Below are positions 45,851 through 57,222 of a stretch of DNA of 64,000 nucleotides, piece by piece. The notes under the pieces were generated by a model, which made no database searches, was not told the DNA's origin, and was given only the letters and a program-made list of their open reading frames with translations. The stretch's first letter is position 1. The number at the start of each line of letters is the position of its first letter. Location of the stretch: NCBI GenBank assembly GCA_025094145.1, contig JALLLS010000045.1:1-64000 (forward strand), written 5' to 3'. Source of the DNA: Spinellus fusiger (lineage: Eukaryota; Mucoromycota; Mucoromycetes; Mucorales; Phycomycetaceae). The position numbers and the translations under genes are program-made.

Positions 45851-47126
45851 TAAGAAAGGAAACAGTTATTTGGATATCCGCTACTCTCTTATTTTAAACA
45901 TGGATTCATAAGAAGCAATTATTATTTACTACATAAAAGGAAAATGTATTACTTGTTGAGAATCAGAAAATCTTTAGATGTACATTTAAGCTTAATATCA
46001 CTTAATCAGGCAGAAGAGATTGACTTTTGTAGAGGATTCATTGATTTCATAAGTATTAGTGCTGAAATAATACATGAGCAGATTTAAATAAGAAGGCAGT
46101 CCTGTAGCCAACAGTAGTATTTTGTATTGTAAATAGAATACTGAATTATGAGTATGAGTATGAGTATGAGTATGAGTATGAGCATTGTTATTATTGTTAT
46201 TAGCAGAAGATGCCATAAATGGGGTTTATTACCAGTTGTTCTATTTTTGATAGGCTGGTCATTTAGCTATATTTTATTATGTCTTATAGTATGTCAAGGG
46301 CATTTACTTTTTATTTTTTACAACGAGAATGAATACAAACACAATAAAAATAGTGTAGACACCTTTATTATTATTATTACTATTGCTATCAAACATATGA
46401 ACAAATACAGAAATACTCGTTATTCTTAGAGTGTATAATATAAAAGATATACTCCAGTGGATCAAGTCAAATAGAGATCACACGTTGAATTTATAGTTAA
46501 GACTGAGTTAGATAGAACACAGTGATGATTATCTGTCTTTTGTTTCACTTTAAACATTCAGGGATATGAGGTAGTCAAGAGTGTAGTGAGGTACACTTCT
46601 CCAAGGTCATTTTATCAGGCATAAGGTGAATAGCCTATAGAGTAGCCTATAGAGTAGCCTATAGAGTAGCCTATAACTTTGTCGTGGCTATAATATTTAC
46701 TCTTTTCTAATAAACAGTCTATAGTTTCTTAGAATGGTGTATTTGTTACAAAGTAATCTTTCTCTCTCTCTATGGATATTCATGCAAATTCATTCTTTCA
46801 GAAACAATCTAATCTTCTCTATGCATTGTTTTATTTTTCATAACACAGACATTCTGGTGTCCTTTTTTCCTCTTCTTCTAGTAACAGCAATCGACAGGAT
46901 GTGCTTACCATGTGTACATTTGTCATCAGCAATTCTATCCTTAACTTATTGTGGGAATTGTATCATCTTTGAAACTAGTCTTTAAAAGGCGAACTTTTCA
47001 ACTTGGTTGCGGCGACCTATCATGGGAATTAGAAAGTCAGAGAGACCTCGAGTGTCAGTGTGTGTACAAACATATTTAAACGCAAACAGATCTATAGCCC
47101 CCGACAGACGGAGTGGGTGAGGGCTT
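45851..47126. other. Spacer with simple repeats
   Basis: 46149-46183 is (GAGTAT)n, producing a Met-Ser run in a chance frame. 46631-46675 is a 14-bp tandem repeat (TAGAGTAGCCTATA). No gene is supported. Confidence 0.5.
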
Positions 47127-47237
47127 ATATTCACTTATATTCACTTATATTCACTTGTTATATTCACTTGTTATATTCACTTGTTATATTCACTTGTTAT
47201 ATTCACTTGTTATATTCACTTGTTATATTCACTTGTT
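47127..47237 (+). repeat. Minisatellite with two unit types
   Basis: Three units of TTATATTCAC followed by about six units of TTGTTATATTCAC; the second unit is the first plus TTG. Confidence 0.9.
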
Positions 47238-47312
47238 TTTTCCTTAGGCTGATGGGTAGGTCTATTTGCAAGTCCATGTGTGGTGGGAATGTGAATAGGG
47301 AGGTAAGGGTAT

Positions 47313-47928
47313 TTAACAAGAGAAACAAGAGAAACAAAAGGGAGAAAAGGGAGAGAGGAAGCGCACATTCTTGGGTGGCGAATGATCGCCCACTGAAAAA
47401 GCAGAGACACTGCTGTCAGTGGTGTCTGTAGTATGACTTTTGCTGTCCATCCCATCTTCATATACATTCAAATAGCACGAGATAGGAGCGAATCCCTGCT
47501 CACGTAGGAGTTCATGCTTGTACATTAAGTACAGTCCCTCGTTGCTAGTAGTAGTGATCGTGGTTGTGCTGGGGTGTGTGGAGAAGACTTGTTTTACTTG
47601 ATAGCTATAGAAATGTGTTTTATCTGGCCTATGAGTGCACCCATTTCTTATTGAGATGGATTACCACCAGAGGATGCCATTGTTGCTGTTGTGCCATAAC
47701 TATGAGGAGTGGGTTTGGAGAATGAAATAGAAGAAGAGGGTGCTTATAGACTGATGAATTCTTTAATGGTTACAAGTCAGACTCACTTGTACAGGAAGAA
47801 CCCAAGGCAGTAGTAGCAGTAGCAGTAGTAGTAGCAGTAGCAGTAGTAGTAGCAGTAGCAGTAGTAGTGGATGTAGCAGCGACTCTTAGTAGACCAGTCT
47901 CTTCTGTGATCTGGCTGTTGAGGACCAT
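47313..47928 (-). CDS. Ser/Thr-rich protein of unknown function
   Basis: A tentative three-exon model on the minus strand: an ATG at 47928, a poly-Thr/Ala region encoded by ACT/GCT repeats, a GTGAGT donor near 47785, a second exon (SSSISFSKPTPHSYGTTATM), a GTAATC donor near 47670, and a third exon with YLMYKHELLREQGFAPISCY and a T/S-rich tail. I do not recognise the family. The block EGLYLMYKHELLREQGF looks like folded protein, unlike the low-complexity rest. The exact acceptors and the C-terminus (stop at 47313) are uncertain. Confidence 0.45.
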
Positions 47929-48246
47929 GGTTGTGTTGTAAAGAGAAGATATATATATATATATTTATATATACTCTACTGCCACTTCTTCATAGGAGAT
48001 CCATAGAGGCCCATTATTTATCAATCTTACATAGGATAGGATAAGACTGTCTTCAAGCCTCTTCTACCACCTCCAATCCTATGGCCCATAGATAGTCACA
48101 TACATCAACAGTGCATGGAGTATGCACAATAGCCCCTCGTTCCTCACACACAAGAATACCGCCTGATGTTATCGATGGGCAGTTCCCCTATTGACGTAGG
48201 TGGATCTATCCATGCCTAGAGAGGTCACTGTCCTTTCCCCCTTTTT

Positions 48247-48278
<32 letters not shown>

Positions 48279-48398
48279 TCCTGCTCTCCCCCTTATTTCC
48301 ACCCGTACAGCCTTATGCTCTACGCCTTCTACCTCTTTCCACTGCCACACACCACGTGATAATAAACAAAAGAGTCCTCTTTAATAGTTATAAACACT
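47929..48398. other. Spacer with CTTT microsatellite and an orphan exon-like frame
   Basis: 48238-48281 is (CTTT)n. A 46-codon minus frame ending in TGA at 48053-48055, preceded by a good acceptor (CAATAG), could be a terminal exon, but no partner exon is visible. Confidence 0.35.
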
Positions 48399-48734
48399 TT
48401 ATGCCGAAACAAGGGCTTCTTTTGTCTTTTGCTTTATTTCTCCATAACAGTGCTTGCAAAGATGGTGGAGCAATTTGTTACCGCCACAGCCAGGACACTG
48501 AGTGACGTTTTCTTTTATTGGCAGACCCTTGTTGGAGGCTCGCATACGTTTCTTCGAGTGTGATGTCTTCTTCTTGGGTGCAGCCCATAAGAAGGGCTCC
48601 AGCCAGACTGGAATTTGGAAGGTGGTACGGGTCACATTTTCAGCTGCTCTCTGTCCCAGTGCTAATGCACCAAAGTGGAGTGTCTGTGTTCGCAGAGGTT
48701 GGGTCCATTGACGTGCAATGAGAGAGAGAGACAT
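48399..48734 (-). CDS. MRPL32: Mitochondrial large-subunit ribosomal protein bL32m
   Basis: An uninterrupted 111-codon frame from the ATG at 48734. The N-terminal half is a basic, hydroxylated, non-conserved presequence that fits mitochondrial import. The mature part starts AAPKKKTSHSKKRMR and has the zinc-binding pairs CPGC and CKHC (NVTQCPGCGGNKLLHHLCKH) of L32. In yeast the precursor is cleaved by the m-AAA protease; a similar boundary just before AAPKKK is inferred. It functions in the mitoribosome. Confidence 0.93.
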   Translation of the reverse strand: MSLSLIARQWTQPLRTQTLHFGALALGQRAAENVTRTTFQIPVWLEPFLWAAPKKKTSHSKKRMRASNKGLPIKENVTQCPGCGGNKLLHHLCKHCYGEIKQKTKEALVSA

Positions 48735-49105
48735 GGTAAAAAGAGTTGTTATTTGACCCAAAGCCACCCAAAAACAGGCCCTTGGGTGTCTTCTCTCGTT
48801 ACGTCACAGTAGACCTTTTTTATGGGCTCCTCTCTTAATAAAACTCCGGCAGTCATAGGAAAAGAAAGAGGGCTGTTTGGGAAGGTCCATTTCCACTTAT
48901 AAAGATAGTCCAATGCATTGAAAGTGTCCATTGACTCCAAGTGTTTATCAATGTGTTCTTTCTTCTTCTTCAGCAGCAGTAGATTTGTGGTTGGAAGAGA
49001 AAACAAAATGCAATTGGAAAATAGTCCTTTTCTGTGTGTGTGTGGATGTGTGCTATGTGTGCTATGTGTGGATGTGCTATGTGGATGTGGACTATGGACT
49101 ATGGA

Positions 49106-50082
49106 CTATGGACTACGGCTTCCTTCACTGCTAACACTGGGGGATCGGTACCGCTCTTTATGTCGAGGACTTCTGCTGGGACTACGGCTTCTACTTCTGC
49201 TGGGACTACGGCTTCTGCTGGGACTTCTACTAGGACTGTGGACACGTGTAGGCTTGTCTTCAAGATCATCCTCCAAGGCACTCACCCGTAAATCCAACTC
49301 ATCATTCTCTTCCAACACATGGCGAGCAATAAGACGAGGAAGAATCACATCACAGACACGGTCCTCATTTAACAGATGATCCACAAAAGAATCCATATAG
49401 TCAATAGAATACCCCTCTTCAAATGCACCTGTATCAGATCCTGTGTAGAAGAGAGACAGTTACCTCCTTGTCTAAAACGGAGCTTCCGGTAATCATTCAA
49501 CAACGGCTCCAGGTACTGATAAATCTCTTTGGATTTACCCACCATACGCAGATAGAATGCACCCAAGGCACGCAAGTACCTATACACCTCATTTCATCAG
49601 TCTTTTTTCTTTTTTCTTTTTTCTTTTTTTTTCTTTTTTTCTTTTTCTCTTTTAAAGGGGAGAAAAGGTCATTACTTGAAGTCTTCTTGCTTGATCAATT
49701 CTGTAATGATCTCCTTCTCTGGCTGTAGTTGCAGCATTTTAAGCACAAGACAAAGGAACTCTGTGGGCTGTTGGTTTCCAAACTGGCCACCCACAGCCTC
49801 CAACTCCACTGCCTTGTCCATAAGTGTGGCAGCTTTGATAATAGATCAATGGTTATTCTTATCGGCTGTTTCTGTTGAGTTACCTGACAGGCCAAAGCAG
49901 TGCTCTTTCCAATACAGTGAGTCATAGATACGTTCACGGATAATCTTCTCAATGAGCTGTTGGGGATCTCGGCCATGGACGGCCAGTGCGTCACTCATAG
50001 TACGGTTTGCTAACCAATAGAACAGAACAGAATAGAACAGAATAGGTGGGTGAACCATTACAGTTTAAGGATGCTTACACAT
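49106..50082 (-). CDS. PRP38: Pre-mRNA-splicing factor Prp38 (PRP38A type, with RS tail)
   Basis: Five exons: 50082-50079, 50009-49884, 49832-49676, 49579-49464 and 49428-49106, giving 241 residues. Exon 1 holds only ATG plus one base; the reading M-S-NRTMSDALAVHG then fits the family start. Family blocks are DPQQLIEKIIRERIYDSLYW, ATLMDKAVELEAVGGQFG, PTEFLCLVLKMLQLQPEKEI, YLEPLLNDYRKLRFR and DYMDSFVDHLLNEDRVCDVI. The C-terminus is an Arg/Ser repeat tail (SRSPSRSRSPSRSRSRSPSR), as in animal PRP38A and unlike yeast. It is a tri-snRNP/B-complex factor needed for spliceosome activation. An unspliced start at 49998 is the alternative. Confidence 0.93.
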
Positions 50083-50380
50083 GATCAACAGCAATGAACA
50101 GTGAACAAAGAGAAAAGAGAAAAGAGCAGGAGCAAGAGAAAAGAACAAGAGATAGATTCAACTTCCGATAGGATGGCCTTGACGAGAGAGCCATTCTTTT
50201 TTTTATTATTATTATTGAGGACAATGAAGGGAGGGGAAGTATGCAAGAAAGAAGAGATGAGAAGGAAAGAGCCATTGACGTGTTAGAAGGAGGAGAAGGA
50301 GAAGAAGAAAGAGAAGAAGAAGGACATGCTAAGGAGGAGAAATATGCAGTGAAAGAGCAGTAGAACAGACAAAAGAGCAT

Positions 50381-51816
50381 TCACGACGCCTGCTGTTCTT
50401 CCAAAGGTTTCTCGGACTGCTTTTGTAGATGCATCAGAGGAAGGTGTTTTCGTGGGAGATCCACCACTAGGAGGCAGAAAGGATTAGTCCACGGTCTTGG
50501 TGTGTGGTTGGACAACTTACCCACTCGGTTGCGTCGTCGGTTCTCTCGACACGTCTCCCCACAGTACCACGGAGAGGAGGGTGTGGGGAGATAGCAGGAG
50601 GGGTGGTAGGCCCTGGAACAGCCGCCCTCACATGGCACCAGAGGAGTGTGCAACTCACTTGGATGTTGGCAGGCAGTGCAGAACTCCTGGACAATAGGCC
50701 GGGTTCTTTCATCAAGGCGTTCTTTGGCAAAGGCAGACAGATCAAGGCGAGGCAACCGACTGGCGAGACCGTAGCCCTTGTAATCACAGCCATGTTTGCT
50801 GGATGTCCCCCTTTTGTATCAGTTTTCTTTCTTTATCTATGTTTGTAGAGACACAAAAATGAACAGACAACCACTCACTTGCACAGTGTACGCTTGCCCC
50901 ATGGCCCTGGACGCCAATTCACTCCCTCTGTTGTGCCACAATAACGACACCAGTCAATCCTCGCCTGTGTGAGCTGCTCAAACAGTGTCTGGTCGTGTGT
51001 CAAGGGCAGTGTCTGGGGCTCTTCGCTGGTGGGCCGCTCTCTCTTCTGCTTCTGGTATTTGCGGTAACGAGGCGTAAAGGCACCAGACCGTCCTCTTTTG
51101 CGTCTTCGCTGGGCCTGTTTGGGAAGACAGTCATCCGACTCTTCTTCCTCTTCCTCTTCCTCTTCCTCTTCTTCTTCCTCTGAATCACATAGCTGGAGTG
51201 CATGCATTCTTTGTTCTACTGTCTGGCGGTGGTCAGTCGTGTCTTTTTCAGATTCTTCTTTTTCAGATTCCTCTTCTTCCTCTTCCTCTTCTTTTGCGTC
51301 GTCATGGAAATCATTCAAGAGGGCCAGCCAATCCACCTCCATGGAATTGCTGCTGCTGCTTCTGCCATGACACCGTGGTCGGGGGGTCTCATACACACTC
51401 TCTTCCTCATATCGCTTACGGCTAAACAGGTCCTCAATGCCGTCAAACAGTGGCTCGTGGTACAAGAAGCTGGACGGAGATGTAAGAGGAGACAAGTAAG
51501 GAGAGCAGGAGGGCTGGGAGGGCCGGACTGAGTCTGAGTCTAGTGAGGACAGTGAGACAGTATCGTCAGGGTCAAGCAGGAAGAATTGGGGTGGTGCTAG
51601 GAACACATCATCTTTCATCAATGGCAATGTCAGTGGATAGGACAGCATCCACCGTAGAATAGGTGAGGTAGGAGGAATAGCACTGGCAGGAGTGGACGTC
51701 TGTTTGGAGGAGACCCAGTCCTGCAGGTTGAGTTTGTTCCAGCCCAGGTCTAGATTCTCGAAAAGTGGTTGTGCGGTGAAGGTGTGGGCCTTGGGATTTT
51801 GTGAACTGTTCTTCAT
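50381..51816 (-). CDS. GATA-like zinc finger plus PHD finger protein, putative chromatin/transcription factor
   Basis: Three exons, 51816-50879, 50798-50521 and 50466-50381, giving 433 residues. The first 300 residues are largely disordered, with Ser/Pro blocks, two long Glu tracts and basic patches (RRRKRGRSG). A GATA-type finger follows: CRYCGTTEGVNWRPGPWGKR, then T-L-C-NKHGC. The intron splits the codon after LC. A PHD finger then has the C4HC3 order CTAC ... CEGGC-SRAYHPSC ... WYCGETC. Such combinations occur in chromatin regulators; the target is unknown. The fourth ligand of the GATA finger is displaced (LCNKHGC rather than LCNxC). Confidence 0.8.
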
Positions 51817-52453
51817 GGAAGAAGGTTAGAAGAAATATTAATATAAAAATTAAAAAATTAAAAAAATTAAAAAGAAAAAGAAAAAGAATAGTACGCGAAG
51901 ACTGGGAAAAAAAAAAAAAAAGGGGGTGGATGGGATAGGATGAGATGAGTGAGTGAGTGAGATGAGTGAGTGTTTATGAGTGAGTGAGTGAAGAAGAGTA
52001 ATTTCATCCATATTGCCACTCCTTATTTCAGACAGCGCCCGTATCCATGCACCCTGTGGCTCTACTATCGGAGTTATGACTCCAGTCCTACTCTTCTTTT
52101 GACAAGTGTCAGTGCATAAGAAGAAGAGTCCTAGTGTTATAAGGGAAATAGCATTGTATTGATGAATGATGGATGTGTAGTATTGGTCAGCCATTTATCA
52201 GTAGTATAGGGTATCAGACAATAATAAATATCAATATTAACATTGGATTCAGACGAATGATTACAAGTTGGTATTTACTAGGAAGATAGTAAATAATAAT
52301 AACAATAATAGTAAATAATAAATAATAAATAATAAATAGAATAGATAGTGAATGGTAAATAATAGAGGGTGCATAGACCCACCACACGTCAGAGTCAAGG
52401 CACACTCATCCTCTAATCTTATTACTGCATAATAAGAGTAAGAAAGAACCCCA
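51817..52453. other. Spacer with A/G tracts and AATA repeats
   Basis: It contains A-rich and GAGT repeats (51840-52010) and an AATA-rich stretch (52280-52340). No gene is supported. Confidence 0.5.
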
Positions 52454-55400
52454 CTAGGAGGATAGACGAGGAACATCCGATCCCTCACCCTTAGGAAGAT
52501 CAGTAATAAACACTTGGTCACTGCTGCTATTGTCATCCTCTTCTGTCAGCATAGCACTATAGTCGGGTGTGCGCCATGGATATCCATCCTCCTCTAACTC
52601 TGCCAACACACCCATGCCTGATCCACCCAACAGACTGAGTAGAACAGGAAGCAAGACAAGACCATGGAGTGCTCCCAAAACAACAATGGCCAAATCTAAA
52701 GGTGATATAAGTCTTTGGATCCACCCTTCTCCTTCTTCTTCTCATCCACAGACAAACACTCTTAACTTACACATTCTAAAGTAGTACACTTCAAATATCT
52801 TGGAGCGTGTAAAGGCCAATACAATAATACCAGAGAACTTTGTCAGTGTAATACCACTAAAGACCTAATAACACCTGGATCAGTTCTCCCACTTTTCTGT
52901 TGGCCTTGTTCTCTTTCTCGTCCCTTGCATCACTTACTGAAGTACCAATGTCTACCATTGTTTTTGTAGATCGCTCCTCTAGGCTTCCACTGGACACCAT
53001 AAATCCACGTGCAATATGACAGCAGAACTCAACACTAATGCCAACACAGATGATCAGATTCACCAGACTAACAGCATTCAGACTGATTCCCCACAGTGTC
53101 ATCACTCCCACAACATCCACAAGAATCATAATGACAACCAACATCACCAAGGATCCAGAGAGAAGACTCCCCAGAAGCGCACTTGTCACCACAAAGATCG
53201 CCAGAATCGCCATGGACAATAACTGCACTGCCATGGCCACAATGTAGCTGTACTGCTCAAAGAAGATATAAAAGACAGAATAAGGATACACCTCCAGCCC
53301 TGTCTCCACACTCAGATCATGGGCAATGCGGTGGGCTGCCTCGTACGCATGGATAAAGTCACTCTGGGTGCGCAGGGGTGTATGGAATGTACGGAAATGA
53401 GACGTCTCAATGCTCGTCGTCTCTCGGTGGGCCACAATGGCATCTCCATAGCCTGCCTTCCCTGCCAGTGGACAGTCCTCATCAGGTGCCATGGCAATCC
53501 ACAGATCATAGTAGTCCAGGAACGCCTGTCCCTGAGGAAAGGTCTCCATGTCAATGTTCCACTCGGGCATGCACACTTTACAGTCATCCGGATCCTCCAA
53601 TGGACCACACAGGGGTTGTGAGGGGGCCTGGAACGAGGCCATCCAAGGCGAGACATGCGAGACATTGCGAGACGAGACAGTGTGAGACAAATACTTCTTC
53701 AAGCGACAGCATCCGGCTATAGGACTGAGCCAATAGAAATAGTCGTCGATCCACACACTGGTGGGCTCTCCAATGTAGGAGGTGGCAGGTCGTTTGCGCT
53801 CTTGCTCAAGTACATTGGCAACGGAGCGCTCATTGCAGACAGAGAATCGTCCACACACCTTCTTCTGGACATCTCTGTCGGTGAGGTTGCCTTGCACAAC
53901 AAAGTACACAGGAGGCCCCACATTCAGGTAGTCACTAAGATCATTAAAGTAGTGGACAAGATAAGAGTCAGAGGGAAGAGCAATTCTTTGGTCGAGTCCA
54001 AGTGGCAGTTGAGGTAGAAGCGCAAGACTCAGCATAAACACACCAAGAAAGGCAAGACAGATGGGATACCGTGCTTTTGGATGAAGGAGTGTAGGAACAT
54101 AGTACTTTCTGCATATGCGTTCCAATAGGCCTTCGGAGGGAGTGGCTTCTGGGGCATGAACATGGACACAAGGAACACAGTCGGCTCTTCCTCTCTATAC
54201 ACCAGACCCATAAAAGACTGTGAGTGCCAATATAAAACAATAAAAGGAAGGGAAAGGGGAGGGGAGGGGAGGGGAGGGATTACCTCTGTACGGTGGGCAT
54301 CCAGAACCATGCAGGCAACAAAACAGGTCACTTGCAGCAAAAAGTCAATAAACACAGCCAGAGAGGCCACCATGGCAAAACTACTCACAGCCGGCATGGT
54401 AACAAGTGTGCCCAAACCAAAGGCAAAGGTCTCACTCAATGAGCTGAGGAGAATACTAGGACCCATCTTGCCTAGTGTTCTGGCTGCTCGTTCTTCAATG
54501 GTCTCCTCCTCGCCTTCTTCCAGAGTGCGTTGGCGACGTCTTTCGTACTCATGGCAGAGAATGAAGATGTTATCCACACCTACAGCAAGAACAAGAAAGG
54601 GAATGACCTCGGCAATGATCAGAGTTGTCTTTCTTCCTGTCAATGAAAACAGACCGACAGAAGAAGAGACGGAAAAAAGAACAATCAGAATACCACAGCT
54701 GGCCAGACTAAACTTGGAATCTACGAGCATACGACGAGGACTGAAGGAGTGGAATCGTCCAAGCGCAAGAGAGGCATAGAGGAACATGACAAGGTAACTT
54801 ATCATAACAGTGATGGCGTCTGTGTTGTTGGAGGCATTGAGTTCTGTCTGCAAGGAGCTTTCGGTGGAATAACTGATCCTGATCCCCTCCCACTCTGGAC
54901 GATCATTGACATTGGAAAGAATCGTATCAAGAATAAAGTGCTCCCACTCTTCTGCCTTGGCGATCTTCTCAGGATCCAGTGAGTTTTCAAGAACAAAGGT
55001 GACGACCAGGGCCTTTGCATTGAGATAATCCTGATCCCTGTAGCCACCCAGGACCATGTGGGGCTTGGTAGGGAGTTGGTAGTCTGGCAGACAGTCAGAA
55101 GGCTGCTTCAGACACTCTTGAAGATCCACCTCATAGAAATCCTTGTCAAAATTAGCAATGTCGCCCTGCCAGTACCCTGTGATGGATTGGAGCACACATG
55201 CATTACCGTTGGGATGGAAACAGACGTCTTGGAAGGTGTGTCCGCTGGGCTCTGATACGGCAGTGCTGAGGGTGTGTTCAAGAGCAAAGAGGGCCTCCAG
55301 ACGGTCTCCTGATAGGACAGGGACCTCAGTGTCATTGCTGACCAGGAAGAGCTGGGTTGTGCGGTAAAAGGGAGAAAAGTGGGCATCAAAGTGGTTCTTT

Positions 55401-56587
55401 TGTGAGAGAGAGGGAGAAGAGGGAGACACCCACAGATTGACTGGATTCTGTTCAATGGAGAAATGGCTCCATCCCAGCGAACAGAGCGTAACAAAGGACA
55501 GACTGAGCAGAAGAACGACCCATGGATGGTGTGCACAGAAATGGCCCAGGCGATAGAATCCATTCTGTAGCTTAGTGTTCAGCCAGTACCGTCTGGGAGT
55601 CTGGTCGGGATCAATGAGAGTGTAGTCCTCTCTGTTGGAGGGCGTGGATTCATTGGAGAGCTCACTCCACAGTCGATCATTGAAGCCAGTCTGTGTCCAG
55701 CTCTCGTACCACCCCTCGCACCATGCATTGAGCCGCTTGTTCGAGCGTAGACACCAGCCAAGGGACACGACAAGAATAAGAAGGTACGTCATGACCATAC
55801 TAAATCCCCAGCACGACACTGTCCCCACCTTGCACTCAGGGACATCTCCAAGGGTGGGGGGTAGGACAGGACACATGTCTCCACAGTCAATACAGGAGCA
55901 TTGGTAGTCTGTCTCGGTGGCATTGCATGGAATGGTCTTTGCATTCATCCGCACAATGCCCTGAGGTGGTTCGGTGGGCACAACAGGAAAGTCGATCTGA
56001 AAGGGACTGCCTAGACCTGGCCGCCTCTTTCCCATAAACACAGCCATCTCATGCCAGTTTTTAGCACCGCCACCAATGAAGTCCATCGCATAGCCATTGC
56101 TTGCACTGAATTTAATGTCTTTGCAGCTATCATAGAACTGGGTTCCAAAGGCATCATCCACCCAGTAATCCGCCTGAGTCACAGCCCCTTTCACGCTCTG
56201 AGTGATGTTGACGAAATTAGACTGGTGGGGTGAGCAGGTAAAATTGCACCAGAAGGTTAAGAAGTTCTTCCAGCAGGCAGGACAGAAGCTAATGACACCC
56301 TTTGCCTGCTCAACTTGCTGAACAAGTGTGCTGAGTTGGTGGTGGCTGCAGCAGGCGGCACTGGTGCTATACTCAAGGCCACAGGTATCTACAAGCAATT
56401 GGCGGTGCTCATTGTCGGGTGATTGGGAGATGCCATTGTTCACGCATGGAAGAGTCTGTCCGTCGGCTTTACATTCATCGTACATGGAACAGTAGCCGTC
56501 ACTGTGAATGGCTCCATGCACTGCTACTGTAAACAGGACAATGTAGAGTATCCTCCATAGATAGAGTGGGTGTGTGCGGATTTTCAT
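52454..56587 (-). CDS. NCR1: Niemann-Pick C1-related sterol transporter
   Basis: Four exons: 56587-54284, 54194-52938, 52864-52771 and 52695-52454, giving 1298 residues. A signal peptide ([12 protein letters not shown]) precedes the cysteine-rich N-terminal sterol-binding domain ([37 protein letters not shown]). After a membrane helix come the middle lumenal domain, a sterol-sensing domain of five helices ([20 protein letters not shown] through [20 protein letters not shown]), the second lumenal domain, and a C-terminal RND-type helix bundle ([40 protein letters not shown]). It moves sterols out of the vacuolar or lysosomal lumen. It shares a 635-bp promoter region with the divergent polymerase gene. 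It ends in an acidic tail without an obvious sorting signal. Confidence 0.96.
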
Positions 56588-57222
56588 CGTCAGCTGCTCA
56601 GAAAGAAGAAGAAAGAGGTATAGTTCTATCCAGTAAAGAGAAAATTACTCTACTTTTGTTCCATGTATCACGTGAGACAGGGCCATGATGTGTGAATAAA
56701 ACTTATTCCTTGGTTGTATAGTGTAGACCCCACGTCACTCTGATGGTAAGCCATGGGCCATGGACTTGATTGGACCTGAGCATGTCCAAATTAAGAAGGA
56801 ATTGTAGAAGACTTACATCAATGACCATCCACACAAGATAGAGTGGGAGCTCACTATGGAAATAGATAGTCACACTCTCTTATCATAAGAACATCCCCCA
56901 CACCACCACTACAGTGGCTATTATTATCACTATCTATCTCTATCTCTACTATCATTACTATCACTGCCACCCTTGCACTCCTGCTGATCCTAAAAGACAC
57001 TGAGGAATAACTATGGTGTCACATGATACAGAAGAGGTAGACAGTGTAAGAAGGAGAACCTCTTTTATCTGTTGAACTTGCTTCCATCTACTGCCTGAAC
57101 AGAGCCATTGTGGATATTCATCCTCCGATGGATTGATGACCCATCTTTTTTTTTTTTCTTTCTTTCTCTCTTAAAAATTTATTCCCTTCCCAATTGCTCT
57201 TCTTCTCTTTTGACCCTATCCT
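56588..57222. promoter_or_regulatory. Shared divergent promoter region of NCR1 and the Trf4-like gene
   Basis: 635 bp lie between the two start codons. The region includes TATC/CTAT-rich simple sequence near 56925-56965 and a T13 run near 57148. No specific site is claimed. Confidence 0.5.

Noticed and set aside
46148..46429. 93-codon frame starting with a Met-Ser run and containing hydrophobic segments
   Set aside because: The start is a GAGTAT microsatellite and the hydrophobicity follows from AT-rich DNA; no homology or splice signal.
47127..47237. Regular repeats considered as a CRISPR-like array
   Set aside because: The units are contiguous without unique spacers, and the genome is eukaryotic.
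48053..48192. Possible terminal exon on the minus strand (ends GLEVVEEA)
   Set aside because: A good acceptor precedes it, but I found no upstream exon between it and the bL32m gene, so no gene model is given.
52857..52937. Extension of NPC1 exon 2 to a stop at 52857
   Set aside because: A strong GTAAGTG donor at 52937 and acceptor at 52865 restore the conserved helix (FSGITLTKF), so the open extension is intron.
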